Of a DNA stretch of 64,000 bases, positions 1 through 8,162 are shown piece after piece. Position numbers and translations under genes: made by a program. The notes beneath the pieces are model-generated. The model searched no databases, had not been told where the DNA came from, and worked only from the letters and a program-made list of their open reading frames with translations. The stretch covers positions 1,527,501 through 1,591,500 of the forward strand of contig NZ_JPOI01000001.1 of assembly GCF_000733845.1 (NCBI RefSeq), in the 5' to 3' direction. Position 1 is the first letter of the stretch. Each line of letters begins with the position of its first letter. This stretch comes from Geobacillus vulcani PSS1 (GTDB lineage Bacteria > Bacillota > Bacilli > Bacillales > Anoxybacillaceae).

Positions 1-161
1 CGTACAATCGTGTTCGGTGAGGTGAAATGGAAAGTGGGAAGAATGGAAAATGAGAGAAAATTGCAGAGAAAGAGCAAGAGAGGAAGGTACCTCCAAAAAT
101 AGACAATAATATTTAATGTTCTACAAGAACTAAACGTAATCTCCACAAGAGAATTTATTTC
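1..161. other. Left edge, no gene recognised
   Basis: This purine-rich and AT-rich leading stretch has no open frame with a ribosome binding site. It lies downstream of the minus-strand acetyltransferase gene, so it may hold that gene's 3' untranslated region, but no clear hairpin with a T-run was seen. Confidence 0.4.
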
Positions 162-644
162 TTACTCTAAATACTGGTTACTTAGCTCAGGATTTAAATA
201 CCTTGCCATTCCTGTTTTAACCCTTTTTAATCCAAGTTTCCGATAAAACTCTTCATTTCCAGTTGTTGATATTAAATGCACACAAGAAACACTACTTAGT
301 TTATCCAACAAAAACTCCATAATTTTTTTAGCTATCCCTTGCTTTTGAAAATCTCGATGAACCACAACATCATAGATTGCAGCATTAAAAACGCCATCTG
401 AAAGGGCTCTTCCAAATCCAATAATTCGACCATTTACAGTAGCCAATGCTATAACATTACTTGCTTCAAAAACCTGCTTAATAATCTCGTTTGTATGTTT
501 TGTCCAACCGACAGAACAATAAACTTCTCTCATTTCATCAAGATTTGCATTAGAAAAATCACGATGATGTATAAAATTTTGTGTAAAGCATTTTACTAGA
601 CCAAAAGAAAAAGGTAGGGTATTCTCTGATTTGGACCAACACAT
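162..644 (-). CDS. GNAT family N-acetyltransferase, 5' end replaced by IS sequence
   Basis: The product resembles small Gcn5-related N-acetyltransferases, which move an acetyl group from acetyl-CoA to an amine; the substrate is unknown. The acetyl-CoA loop is visible as RDFQKQGIAKKIME near residues 97-110, followed by the typical EEFYRKLGLKR segment near the C-terminus. The ATG at 644 and about the first ten codons lie inside the left end of the neighbouring IS256-type element, so the original start and probably 10-25 N-terminal residues are lost. The fold core seems whole, so the protein could be active if expressed, but no ribosome binding site of its own is seen. It may equally be a pseudogene. 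Confidence 0.65.
   Translation of the reverse strand: MCWSKSENTLPFSFGLVKCFTQNFIHHRDFSNANLDEMREVYCSVGWTKHTNEIIKQVFEASNVIALATVNGRIIGFGRALSDGVFNAAIYDVVVHRDFQKQGIAKKIMEFLLDKLSSVSCVHLISTTGNEEFYRKLGLKRVKTGMARYLNPELSNQYLE
613..634. repeat. Left inverted end of the IS256-family element
   Basis: GGTAGGG followed by TCTCTGA matches the right end in inverted orientation with one extra base. The end overlaps the start of the minus-strand acetyltransferase reading frame. Confidence 0.7.
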
Positions 645-668
645 TCCAGAGAAAGGAGAACCCTACCT

Positions 669-1835
669 ATGTCTAAAAGTATACCGAATGTCGACTGGAC
701 AAATCAACTGGAAAGCGTCATTCGTCAGTTTGTAAAGGAAAAATTAGAACGGATCATGCGGGAAGAAATCAAGAATTTCCTCGAAATAGAACAAGCCGGA
801 ACATCGAATATGAGAAACGGCTACTATCAACGAAATCTAGATACGCAATATGGCCGGATTGAAGGCCTTTTGGTCCCAAGAGACCGAAACGGGGAATTTC
901 AAACGCAGTTGTTCCCCCCTTACCAACGCCATACCGGCTGGCTCGAGGAAGCCATCATCAAGATGTATCAAAGTGGCATGAGTACGCGTGAAATTGGCAA
1001 GTTTATTGAACGAATTTTAGGCAATGCCTATTCTCCTGCAACGATCAGCCGGATTACCGATGTAGTGAAGGAAGACATCGAGAAATGGCACACTCGTCCA
1101 CTGCACAAGCGTTATTCCGTCTTATATTTGGATGGTTTATACGTAAAACTTCGTCGCGAAACCGTGGAGAAAGAAGCCATTTATGTGGTGTTAGGGGTGA
1201 ATGAAGAAGGATATCACGAAATTCTTGATTTCTTTGTGGGAGGACAGGAAAGCGCCTATGTATGGCAGGACATTCTTCAACGCCTCTACCAAAGAGGCGT
1301 CAAGGAAGTGCTTCTGGGTGTATTCGATGGACTACCGGGGTTGGAGGAAGCCTTTAAGGCGGTTTATCCGAAAGCCGATGTGCAGCGTTGTGTCGTTCAC
1401 AAAGTACGTAATACCTTCAATCGTGTTCGGAAAAAAGATCAATTCGAAGTGGCAGAGAACCTCAAGCTGATTTATCGCGCGCCGAATAAGGAGATGGCAT
1501 TACAGATGTTTCAACAGTTTGAGTCGAAATGGTCAAGCAAGTATCCGAGAGAAGTTCAATCTTGGGCCAACGAGTTGGATGTCCTCCTCGCCTTTATGGA
1601 CGATCCAAGCAGTATTCGAAGTGTGATTTACACGACCAATGCCATCGAACAAACGATCAAGGAGATTCGGAAACGTCTAAAGCCGATGAACAGTTTGAGC
1701 AGTTTAGAAGCCGCGGAAAAAGTCGTGTATTTGACCATTCAAGATTTTAATGAGAAATGGGCAGGGCGAAAGTTACGAGGATTTACCGAAGCGCATGAAG
1801 CCCTTCAACGAATGTTTGAAGAACGTTATCATTAA
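669..1835 (+). CDS. IS256-family transposase (DDE Mutator type)
   Basis: This 388-residue transposase cuts and joins the ends of the surrounding insertion sequence. The three expected catalytic acids are present: D155 in YLDGLY, D220 in GVFDGLPGL and E327 in TNAIEQ. The C-x2-H motif typical of this family is at C241-H244. The N-terminal third (about residues 1-130) is the helical DNA-binding region, with a recognition-type helix near STREIGKFIERI. Length matches the family norm of about 390 residues. The ATG at 669 is preceded by GAAAGGAGAA. The gene looks whole, so the copy could still move. Confidence 0.93.
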   Translation: MSKSIPNVDWTNQLESVIRQFVKEKLERIMREEIKNFLEIEQAGTSNMRNGYYQRNLDTQYGRIEGLLVPRDRNGEFQTQLFPPYQRHTGWLEEAIIKMYQSGMSTREIGKFIERILGNAYSPATISRITDVVKEDIEKWHTRPLHKRYSVLYLDGLYVKLRRETVEKEAIYVVLGVNEEGYHEILDFFVGGQESAYVWQDILQRLYQRGVKEVLLGVFDGLPGLEEAFKAVYPKADVQRCVVHKVRNTFNRVRKKDQFEVAENLKLIYRAPNKEMALQMFQQFESKWSSKYPREVQSWANELDVLLAFMDDPSSIRSVIYTTNAIEQTIKEIRKRLKPMNSLSSLEAAEKVVYLTIQDFNEKWAGRKLRGFTEAHEALQRMFEERYH

Positions 1836-1939
1836 CCAAATACTGTAAATAAACAAAATAGGGGGATTCTCCCTTTCCACACAGGAGACTGAATATTCAG
1901 TCTCCTGTGTGGAGGAAACTAGTTCCCTATTCATTCCAA

Positions 1940-1962
1940 ATCCATTTCAGAGAAACCCTACC
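1940..1962. repeat. Right inverted end of the IS256-family element
   Basis: The sequence TTTCAGAGAAACCCTACC is the inverted partner of the left end at 613-634. It sits about 110 bases after the transposase stop codon. Confidence 0.7.
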
Positions 1963-2063
1963 CCATTACATTACACAAAATTCTTGACGGTACCGATTTT
2001 TGTTAATAACGATCATTCTGGCACCTCATTTCATAAAAATAAAGATGTAATTTCGATGTTATG

Positions 2064-2486
2064 TTAATCCAAAAATTGCATATGGTGCATTTCACTTTTG
2101 TAATAGGATAATCGGTCATTCAACGTGCCTGTATGAAATTCGAATTTATGTCCATCAGGGTCTGTAAAATAGACGGAACGTTTGTCCCTTTCATCTCTTT
2201 CTCTACCTGGAAGAATATTGACGCCCAACTCTTTCAATTTTTCCACTACACGATCAAAGTCTTCTTCCTTTACAGAGAAAGCGATATGGGTGTATGAATG
2301 CTGGATGTCGTTTCGAGGAATATCTCGTTGAACATTTAAAGCTAACCAGATCCCGTTTAAATCAAAGTAAGCCAAATTTCTCCCTTTGACTAATAGCTTT
2401 GCTCCGAACACGTTTTGGTAAAAATGAATGGATTTCTCTAGATCAGATACAGAGAACGTCAAATGATTAATCCCTCCGATTAGCAA
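2064..2486 (-). CDS. fosB: FosB-type metallothiol transferase (fosfomycin resistance)
   Basis: FosB enzymes add a low-molecular-weight thiol, bacillithiol in Bacilli, to the epoxide of fosfomycin in the cytoplasm. The 140-residue protein has the vicinal-oxygen-chelate fold. The metal ligands are in place: H8 in GGINHLTF, H67 in SYTHIAF and E116 in HKFEFHTG. The near-invariant segments [10 protein letters not shown] and [12 protein letters not shown], followed by [15 protein letters not shown], match Bacillus FosB closely, so the family call is firm. The gene is alone, transcribed leftward, with GGGAGGTAGG before the ATG. It sits next to an insertion sequence in an AT-rich stretch, but FosB is often a chromosomal gene in Bacilli, so transfer cannot be assumed. 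Confidence 0.93.
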   Translation of the reverse strand: MLIGGINHLTFSVSDLEKSIHFYQNVFGAKLLVKGRNLAYFDLNGIWLALNVQRDIPRNDIQHSYTHIAFSVKEEDFDRVVEKLKELGVNILPGRERDERDKRSVYFTDPDGHKFEFHTGTLNDRLSYYKSEMHHMQFLD

Positions 2487-2630
2487 TCGTCCTACCTCCC
2501 GTCTTAATGGTTTCTCTTCGTACTTTTTATGATTACGCTAAACGATGGAACATTTTCCTTCCTGTGGGAATGATACCTAATCGGGGTTTCCCTTTTCTTT
2601 TCAACTAATGCACCCGTTAGACTATGATGA

Positions 2631-3134
2631 TTAAAGCGGTGGATTGTCCACACCGAAATGAACCCAATCTTCTTTTGATGGCCCGTAAACTCCAAAAGGT
2701 TTGAGTCCCGCTTGACGCATGAGAACGGTCACTTGGCCACGATGATGAATGATGTGCTTGATTAGCCCCATTAAGATTTGAGCATTGGTTTCTTGCCTTC
2801 CGAATGCATTTTGCACTTCCTTCAACGATTCGTCTGCCCATTGTTGTTCAATGACTTTGGCCGCATAGGAACTTACCTTTTGAAAGGTTTCTGCTATTTC
2901 TTTGACTGAAGTTGGAACGTTTTCTGCATTTTCTACTTTATCGATCTTCAAACCGAAATGGGCTAAGTATTCGGGGATGTTTGTTGTAAAATGCCACACA
3001 ATCCTTCCTAGCGTACGACCTTCTGGGTAAACTTTTTGGTTTAACGCTTCATCGGTCAAACCATCCAAAACCTTTTGAGTTAGGCTTGCTTCCCAATTCC
3101 ATTCCCTAATGAAATCTGCGACTGTGACATACAT
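2631..3134 (-). CDS. DinB-family metal-binding protein
   Basis: A 167-residue protein of the DinB/YfiT four-helix family, whose members bind a divalent metal and often act as bacillithiol-dependent transferases or remain unassigned. The metal triad is visible as H48 in IVWHF and H127 and H131 in IKHIIHHRGQ. The segment HHRGQVTVLMRQAGLKP is characteristic. The ATG at 3134 is chosen because GGAGG stands eight bases before it, rather than an upstream in-frame ATG without a binding site. It shares strand with fosB 145 bases downstream; both could relate to bacillithiol chemistry, but that link is inference from the families only. Confidence 0.85.
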   Translation of the reverse strand: MYVTVADFIREWNWEASLTQKVLDGLTDEALNQKVYPEGRTLGRIVWHFTTNIPEYLAHFGLKIDKVENAENVPTSVKEIAETFQKVSSYAAKVIEQQWADESLKEVQNAFGRQETNAQILMGLIKHIIHHRGQVTVLMRQAGLKPFGVYGPSKEDWVHFGVDNPPL

Positions 3135-3326
3135 ATACAATACCTCCAAACCATTAATCATGTATTTCCTCATAGGAATACTCGTTTTTTATCTGTATGG
3201 GATTGGTTGTCGATTGACTTGAACGAGTCACAAAACACTTTACTTTTGTAGCCTTATTGGGTATTTGTTTTATAATGGATTGTAACAAATTTACTCTTCA
3301 TTAATACTACCAGAAGGGATGAGCAA

Positions 3327-3737
3327 ATGGCAAGAATTCACGCATCCACTTTCGGGAATACACTGTTTCAGAAGCGTTTAGGACATAACAAAGAAGTGAT
3401 GGAGGGTGTGGGCACATTTAGGAGAAGTATGAGAAAAAGACGGGCTGCTATCAGCCGAATGAAAAGAACATTAGCGCAAGGGAATGGTTGTGAATATTGC
3501 AAAGCCAAAGGAAAACCTGAACCTCATTCATTTAATGAAAAAATCGCTGTTGCCGTAGGATTTGTGGAGGTCTTTTTAAAACAAAAAGGAGATATCCCGG
3601 ATTCTGCTTTTGACATATTGAGGGAATCCTTTTCCGAAGGAGAAATCAGTGAGCTTTGCGCGTTTATTACCTTTACGACGGCTCAACAGTATTTTGGTGC
3701 CATAATGAAGTTAGAAGCGCCGAAAACAGGGAGTTAA
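3327..3737 (+). CDS. Probable AhpD/CMD-fold protein with CxxC
   Basis: This 136-residue protein has a C55-E-Y-C58 pair within a helical sequence, followed by FNEKIAVAVGFVEVFL and a C-terminal FITFTTAQQYFGA helix. That layout resembles the carboxymuconolactone decarboxylase/AhpD family, where such a pair acts in peroxide reduction. The helix 35-45 is very basic (RRSMRKRRAAISRMKR), which is unusual. An AAGGGATGAG binding site precedes the ATG, and TATAAT at 3271 may be its -10 box. The family assignment is moderate; the cysteine pair is the only firm functional clue. Confidence 0.6.
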   Translation: MARIHASTFGNTLFQKRLGHNKEVMEGVGTFRRSMRKRRAAISRMKRTLAQGNGCEYCKAKGKPEPHSFNEKIAVAVGFVEVFLKQKGDIPDSAFDILRESFSEGEISELCAFITFTTAQQYFGAIMKLEAPKTGS

Positions 3738-3876
3738 ATAGCACTTTCTATCAAACGATCTGGAAAATCAATCTTTTCATATCTTGGCCTTTACGTGGGA
3801 GAATGATCGTTGCGGACGCTCACTCTGCGATTTATGGTTGGCTACAAGTAGGTTAATAGTGAAACGAGGAGGGAAA

Positions 3877-4341
3877 ATGATGCAATATACCATTACACCA
3901 ATCGCATTTGTGAAAAACAACCGCAAAGATGTGGAAGATGATAAGTGGGGTAGTGTGATTTCAATCATTGAATTATCAGATGAAATCGATGATTCAGCTT
4001 TACAAGGGATCAGTGAGTTTTCGCATTTAGATATTATTTTTTATTTTGACCGAGTTACAGATGACAAAATTCAATATGGAGCAAGGCATCCAAGAAATAA
4101 TAAAGAATATCCAAAGGTCGGAATTTTCGCTCAAAGAGGCAAAAATCGACCGAATAAATTAGGTTTAACAACCGTTGAATTGTTAGAACATAAAGGGCGA
4201 ACATTGAAAGTAAGAGGATTAGATGCCATAGATGGTACTCCGATTATTGATATTAAACCGGTTATGAAGGAGTTCTTACCCAAAGGCGAAGTAAGGCAGC
4301 CTGCTTGGTCGGTATCATTAATGGAACGATACTGGGATTGA
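3877..4341 (+). CDS. trmO: TrmO/TsaA family tRNA methyltransferase
   Basis: TsaA-domain (TrmO) proteins use S-adenosylmethionine to methylate t6A37 in threonine tRNAs. The 154-residue product is essentially one TsaA beta-barrel domain: the N-terminal YTITPIAFVKNNR strand, the central FSHLDIIFYF and the signature IFAQRGKNRPNKLGL are all present. The C-terminal DGTPIIDIKPVMKEF is also typical. AGGAGGG at 3867-3873 lies just before two adjacent ATG codons (3877, 3880); the second has the better spacing, so the protein may be one residue shorter. The gene is short compared with two-domain E. coli TrmO, as usual in Bacilli. Confidence 0.88.
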   Translation: MMQYTITPIAFVKNNRKDVEDDKWGSVISIIELSDEIDDSALQGISEFSHLDIIFYFDRVTDDKIQYGARHPRNNKEYPKVGIFAQRGKNRPNKLGLTTVELLEHKGRTLKVRGLDAIDGTPIIDIKPVMKEFLPKGEVRQPAWSVSLMERYWD

Positions 4342-4575
4342 CAACGTACTTTATTTAAATAGATGAGCAATTTTTATAGTCATCATGATCATGGGAAAAG
4401 AAACAATCGACCCCTTATGCCACGTGGAGCTGTTTGTTACGATATCAATGGGAATATTTTATTTTGCGCCGTAGATTCATTCGACAAGGAAAGGGCGGTA
4501 AAAGCCGATCATATTCCAACTTTATGGGAAACGATGAAGTATGGACAATATGAAATACAAGGAGGGGAACTAACG

Positions 4576-4818
4576 ATGAGCACTTTCGGGATGGGGATGG
4601 TGATGCTAGCAGTAGGCTTAGGACTTTTTCCCTTTGGAGTACTATATTTCAAGGCAAGTTGGAAGGAATATAGAAACTTGCCGTCAAACAGAAAGAAAGT
4701 AGCTATTTTTCTTGAAATGTTAGACGTATTCTCATTATCCCCTTCCCTATCGATGTGGTTCATTTTTATCTCGCTCCTGCTTATTATTGGAGGTTGTGCA
4801 CTAATTTTTTGTACGTGA
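4576..4818 (+). CDS. Small two-helix membrane protein, function unknown
   Basis: An 80-residue protein with hydrophobic segments at about residues 3-25 (ends in FPFGVLYF) and 57-78 (FIFISLLLIIGGCALIF), joined by a charged loop, SWKEYRNLPSNRKK. I recognise no family. The ATG at 4576 is chosen because GGAGGGG stands eight bases before it. The same frame is open upstream to an ATG at 4363 with no binding site. That upstream 71-codon stretch (for example AVDSFDKERAVKADH) looks coding-like and may be the remains of a fused or older N-terminal part. Confidence 0.6.
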   Translation: MSTFGMGMVMLAVGLGLFPFGVLYFKASWKEYRNLPSNRKKVAIFLEMLDVFSLSPSLSMWFIFISLLLIIGGCALIFCT

Positions 4819-4861
4819 TAAGAGGGGGGAACCATTGCTTCTTCATATTATGAATATTTTA

Positions 4862-4972
4862 ACCTCTGTCCGAAAGAAGTCTCCCACTTCTAGCGGTTTT
4901 GAGGCTGATCGAGATGCCAATGCTGCCATCAATCTCAAAAAGGAAGACCTGAAACAGTTAGGTATGGCCTAA
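4862..4972 (+). pseudogene. Remnant of a TnpB (IS200/IS605) C-terminus
   Basis: The frame ending at 4972 reads GFEADRDANAAINLKKEDL and so on to a stop. The D-R-D-x-NAAINL block is the last RuvC motif of TnpB/OrfB RNA-guided nucleases of the IS200/IS605 superfamily. The rest of the protein, about 330 residues, is absent, so this is only the 3' end of a lost element. The boundary at 4862 is approximate. The zinc-finger cysteines that normally stand just before this motif are not seen. Confidence 0.75.
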
Positions 4973-5085
4973 CTGGATCTTGAACCGTGGGGCACACGGG
5001 GATCGCTCGGTCAACTTCCTGCGTTAGACGGGATGACCTGAGAAGCCCCCACCTCGAAGCGTTAGCGTAGGTGGTGGGAGTATGT
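4973..5085 (+). ncRNA. Probable right end / omega (reRNA) scaffold remnant of the TnpB element
   Basis: Directly after the TnpB stop lies a GC-rich stretch with several hairpins, the clearest being CCCACCT at about 5048-5054 paired with AGGTGGTGGG at about 5070-5079. In TnpB systems this position holds the RNA scaffold whose 3' end runs over the element border into the guide. The expected border is near 5080-5090. With only a stub of TnpB left in cis, the RNA could work only with a TnpB encoded elsewhere. Confidence 0.5.
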
Positions 5086-5144
5086 CACATGAATGCGAAA
5101 AGCAGAGCCTCTATACGAACTCGAAAGATCGGTTTGTACGTTTG

Positions 5145-5467
5145 CGAGTGGTTCGGGCGCAAAAGGAAGCTTTATGATGAAAATTGCCTCAAAAGAATTA
5201 AGTCGTTCGCAGCAATGAATAGGTTCTATGTGTTCAGGAGCTCTCGTCGTAGCAGCTCTTAGTTTATTAGAAGACAAGACGGCAACCACTTATCCAACAG
5301 CAAAAAAAGGAATTCGAAAAGTTTCATGTTCGCGCTGATGCAGAGTCATTCGTGGTTGAAGGCAATGTGGCAGCCGCAGCGGATTGCTTTGCTGCCTAAG
5401 CAGTTGGCTTATTTATGGAAGGGGGAATTAGTAAGAAAGTTAGACATGCAGTATTACATTCGATTTA
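5145..5467 (+). pseudogene. Broken DJ-1/PfpI family gene
   Basis: Three pieces in different frames add up to the C-terminal two thirds of a DJ-1/PfpI (ThiJ) protein. The nucleophile-elbow segment reads CSGALVVAALSLLEDKTATT from 5230, with the expected Cys. An upstream piece, LKRIKSFAAMNRFYV, joins it through a frameshift near 5229. A downstream piece, FHVRADAESFVVEGN, needs another frameshift near 5310-5330 and contains an in-frame TAA near 5397. The start is absent. Family members are glyoxalases, deglycases or chaperones; this copy cannot make a full protein. Confidence 0.6.
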
Positions 5468-5533
5468 GCCTGTTCGCTAAGGTGTTGAATCAGTTATGGA
5501 GCTGATGGATGCTGACAATAAGGAGGAGCGCTA

Positions 5534-6246
5534 TTGATAAGAACGATGAAATTTGTGGCCGGAATAATATTGGAATGCTTGTTTGCCATCGCGGGAATCG
5601 TGATGATCAGCGGTTTCCCTAGCTTATTTCATAATATTTCGATCAATGTAACGGAATATGTAAAAAAACATTAGGGTACATCATTATGAAGCTTATTCAT
5701 CCACTGAGTATCGAATATGGAATGAATAGAAAAGTATTCCCGCAAATTCTTATTCATTATCGGGAGTCGCTTCTATTATGCGGATTGGCAATCGTGGTAG
5801 CACTATATAGTAGCATGGGTGATAACGTATATCACGCTTCTTTTCTTTCGGAGCCATATGGAGCGAATCAAAATGATATTGGCTTTTTTTGAATCCTTGC
5901 CCGATCTGCTGATTATCGTGACCTTTCAGTTAATCGTAATTGCAATATTTAAAAAGACCGGCTGGCTCATCTTTCAGCCTGCTTCCATAGGAGAGGAAAG
6001 AAGCCTTTTTTTGCCCATTGCTTGTCTGAGTATTCCGATTTCTTTGTTGTTTGCAAAGCTGCTTTTGCAGCAATATGAAAACGAACTTCGCAAACCATAT
6101 GTAGAATACGCGTTTTCGAAAGGGCTGTCTTTTTTCTATATTTTGAATAAGCATGTGCTGCGGAACGTAGCGCTAGGATTGCTTTATTATTCGAAAAACA
6201 ATGATTTGGTTTATTTCTTCCACAGATGTGGAAAGGGGGGGAAGTA
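5534..6246 (+). pseudogene. Broken peptide-type (OppB/DppB-like) ABC permease
   Basis: Pieces of one membrane permease are spread over at least three frames. An N-terminal part starts with a TTG at 5534 (after AAGGAGGAGCG) and stops at 5673 after VTEYVKKH. A middle part follows (GLAIVVALYSSMGD). A long third part holds the cytoplasmic loop VEYAFSKGLSFFYILNKH followed by VLRN, the EAA-type contact for the ATPase in peptide/nickel transporters. In-frame stops and shifts separate the parts, so it is not functional. The next gene remnant belongs to the partner permease. Confidence 0.65.
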
Positions 6247-6249
6247 GCT

Positions 6250-6356
6250 TGATTCGTATATTGATCCGCGACAAGTTATTTATGCTGGGGTTCCTTTTTA
6301 TCATCTCAATGTATACTCAATGGCTTAAAAAGAGCCTTCGTATTGAAGACGGCTGA
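6250..6356 (+). pseudogene. Truncated partner (OppC/DppC-like) permease, N-terminus only
   Basis: A TTG at 6250 opens a short frame, LIRILIRDKLFMLGFLFII, that looks like the N-terminal arm and first membrane helix of the second permease of a peptide-type ABC transporter. It ends at a stop near 6356. The rest of the transporter (permease body, ATPases, binding protein) is absent. This marks a deletion boundary against the GC-rich sequence that follows. Confidence 0.5.
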
Positions 6357-6673
6357 TAGAAAAAGATGGTGTTAGCATGGCCGCTATTCACAATAGATTT
6401 GTGTGCGGCGTGCAGCATTATGCGCACGAATTGGCGTCAAAGGACAAGTGGAGGAGTGAAGTCGGCGAATTTGGCTGGGGAGAGGGAGGGGGCTCCGCGT
6501 GTGTTGCCCCCTTTTCTCCCTGCATATGCGCTGAAACATTGGTTGGACATCCTGTACTCGCCTTGAAGCCAAGGGCCCTTTTCGATCCACACTCCTGTTG
6601 CCAGCTTTGGTTTTTGCCCCAGCCAATGAGGAACGATCATTTTGTCACCGTCCCTGTGCGCGAAAAGGCATGA
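6357..6673. other. Noncoding junction, no gene seen
   Basis: Base composition shifts here from AT-rich to GC-rich. The short open frames on both strands have no convincing binding site or family match. The stretch probably marks the join between accessory sequence and the backbone. Confidence 0.4.
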
Positions 6674-7900
6674 TCACGGCCGCAGCGTAGAGGCCAAGGG
6701 GCGCTCGGGCAGATAGAGTTGGGCGTCATCGCTTTGGCCGGCTGCGATCCAATCGCGCAGGCATTTGGCAAGCACCATGCTGTAGACCGCCCCGTTGTCC
6801 CCGTAAGCATAGACGAAATAGCAGTTCGGATATTCGTCATACACCCCGATGATCGGCAAGCCGTCATGCGTGCCGGCGTAGTAGGCGCCGAGGTAAAATT
6901 CCGGCTGCACATTGATGGTGGGGAAGCGCTGATTGAATTCGGCGATCAACTGGTCGCGCTTATGGATGAGTTTCGCGTCGCGTTCATCGGCGTAGGTCGT
7001 ATCTTCATCCAACCCGCCAATGATCACGCGGTTGTCAGCGGTCGTCCGCATGTAAATGTAGGGACGGGCGGTTTCCCAGATGAGCGTCCGGTTGTACCAG
7101 CTCGAGAAATCATCGACTGGATTGGTGACTACCGCGTACGTGCTCGTCAACACAGCGTTCCGGTCCTTTTTGAAATCCAACGTTTCATATCCCGCGGCGA
7201 TGATGACGGATTTTGCTTGGATGACCGCTCCCGTTTTCGTATAAAAAATTGCTTTGTCTTTTTCTAGTTTTTTTCCGTTGATTTCGGTTTGTTCGAACAG
7301 GCGGACACCGCGGTTTTTGGCGTATTCAAGCAAGCCGATCGTCAGTTTGTATGGATTGACTTCGCCATCGTTTTTCGTCAGCATCGCCGCGGGCTTGCGG
7401 AACGGGTAGTGGCGGGCGATTTGCTCTTCCGTCCACCATTCGACGGCAAAGCCGTGTTTCTGGAGAGCGGCGTATTCGTTTTCCAACTTGCTTACATCTT
7501 CAGAAGAGCTGGCGTAATACAAACTGTCGCGGGTGACAAATTCGCAATCGAGCGGCAGCTTTCCGGCAGCCTGAGCGAGATCGCGGATGGCCTGTTCGCA
7601 AAGCTTGAGATGCCGGGCTGCGTACGCTTCGCCAAAACTGTTGATCAGCTCGAAAAACATTTTTTCCCCCAAGTATTGAATGAGGGCGGTGTTGACGGCC
7701 GTGCTCCCATGTCCCGCTTTTCGCTTGTCGACGACGACGATGTCGAGGTCGGTGTCACTCAGGAAGTAGGCGCATTGGGCGCCCGAGGTACCTGCGCCAA
7801 TAATGAGTACATCGCAGTCAATATCTTCCTCCAAGACCGGGTAGCTCGGCGGGGCTGGCAAGGTGGTGGGCCAGTACAATTTGCCGGATTGTAAGTTCAT
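6674..7900 (-). CDS. FAD-dependent amine oxidoreductase (DAO family)
   Basis: A 408-residue flavoprotein of the D-amino-acid oxidase/glycine oxidase superfamily. The N-terminal Rossmann motif VLIIGAGTSGAQCAYFL binds FAD near residues 30-46, followed by VVVDKRKAGHGSTAVNTA, where the flavin is met. The C-terminal part has GAYYAGTHDGLPIIG and YGDNGAVYSMVLAKCL, the second FAD-contacting block. No signal peptide or membrane segment is seen, so it is cytoplasmic. The start at 7900 is chosen for GGAAGGAGT ten bases upstream; an earlier in-frame ATG has no such site. It diverges from the iron-uptake operon. The substrate is unknown. Confidence 0.85.
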   Translation of the reverse strand: MNLQSGKLYWPTTLPAPPSYPVLEEDIDCDVLIIGAGTSGAQCAYFLSDTDLDIVVVDKRKAGHGSTAVNTALIQYLGEKMFFELINSFGEAYAARHLKLCEQAIRDLAQAAGKLPLDCEFVTRDSLYYASSSEDVSKLENEYAALQKHGFAVEWWTEEQIARHYPFRKPAAMLTKNDGEVNPYKLTIGLLEYAKNRGVRLFEQTEINGKKLEKDKAIFYTKTGAVIQAKSVIIAAGYETLDFKKDRNAVLTSTYAVVTNPVDDFSSWYNRTLIWETARPYIYMRTTADNRVIIGGLDEDTTYADERDAKLIHKRDQLIAEFNQRFPTINVQPEFYLGAYYAGTHDGLPIIGVYDEYPNCYFVYAYGDNGAVYSMVLAKCLRDWIAAGQSDDAQLYLPERPLASTLRP

Positions 7901-8077
7901 GTTTGTTCGACTCCTTCCACACCATGGTTCGCTTTTAGCATGACCGGAATGATTTGGTTTATTCGTTGCGACCAAGCCAACATCGACTAGCCCATTGATG
8001 AAGGAACGCGGCGCCATGGATGAAGCGGCATGTTGATGGGTTGGAAACGGAAAGGCAAAGGATTTTTTATCATTGTA

Positions 8078-8107
8078 TTGACAAAGATATTCAATATCAA
8101 TTATGAT
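8078..8107 (+). promoter_or_regulatory. Sigma-A type promoter of the iron-uptake operon
   Basis: TTGACA at 8078-8083 and TATGAT at 8102-8107 are separated by 18 bases. The Fur box begins seven bases after the -10 box, so bound Fur would block the start of transcription. Confidence 0.7.
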
Positions 8108-8113
8108 CTTAAT

Positions 8114-8128
8114 TGATAAGGATTATCA
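8114..8128 (+). promoter_or_regulatory. Fur box
   Basis: TGATAAGGATTATCA matches the Bacillus 7-1-7 Fur consensus TGATAAT-N-ATTATCA at 13 of 14 defined positions. It lies just downstream of the promoter of the iron-siderophore operon, so iron repression is expected. Confidence 0.85.
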
Positions 8129-8162
8129 TTATTAAATAGAGGTTGAAGGGGGAATATGTAAC

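Larger units (their letters stand above)
613..1962 (+). mobile_element. IS256-family insertion sequence, apparently intact
   Basis: A full-length transposase gene lies between imperfect inverted ends. The left end starts GGTAGGGTATTCTCTGA at 613; the right end, read on the minus strand from 1962, starts GGTAGGGTTTCTCTGA. The element is about 1.35 kb, normal for the family. I do not find the 8-9 bp direct target repeat expected on either side (flanks AAAAGAAAAA and CCATTACATT). This suggests that one flank was rearranged or deleted after insertion. The left flank is the truncated acetyltransferase gene. Confidence 0.8.

Noticed and set aside
1..161. T-box-like leader at the left edge (purine-rich stretch with GGTACC)
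   Set aside because: There is no T-box TGGNACC core in context, no terminator/antiterminator pair and no downstream gene on that strand.
2504..2695. Minus-strand 63-codon frame overlapping the dinB-like gene
   Set aside because: It overlaps a well supported gene in another frame, has no binding site and resembles no family.
6719..7894. Long plus-strand frames opposite the FAD oxidoreductase gene
   Set aside because: They are antisense shadows of a GC-rich gene; the minus-strand protein carries the conserved FAD motifs.
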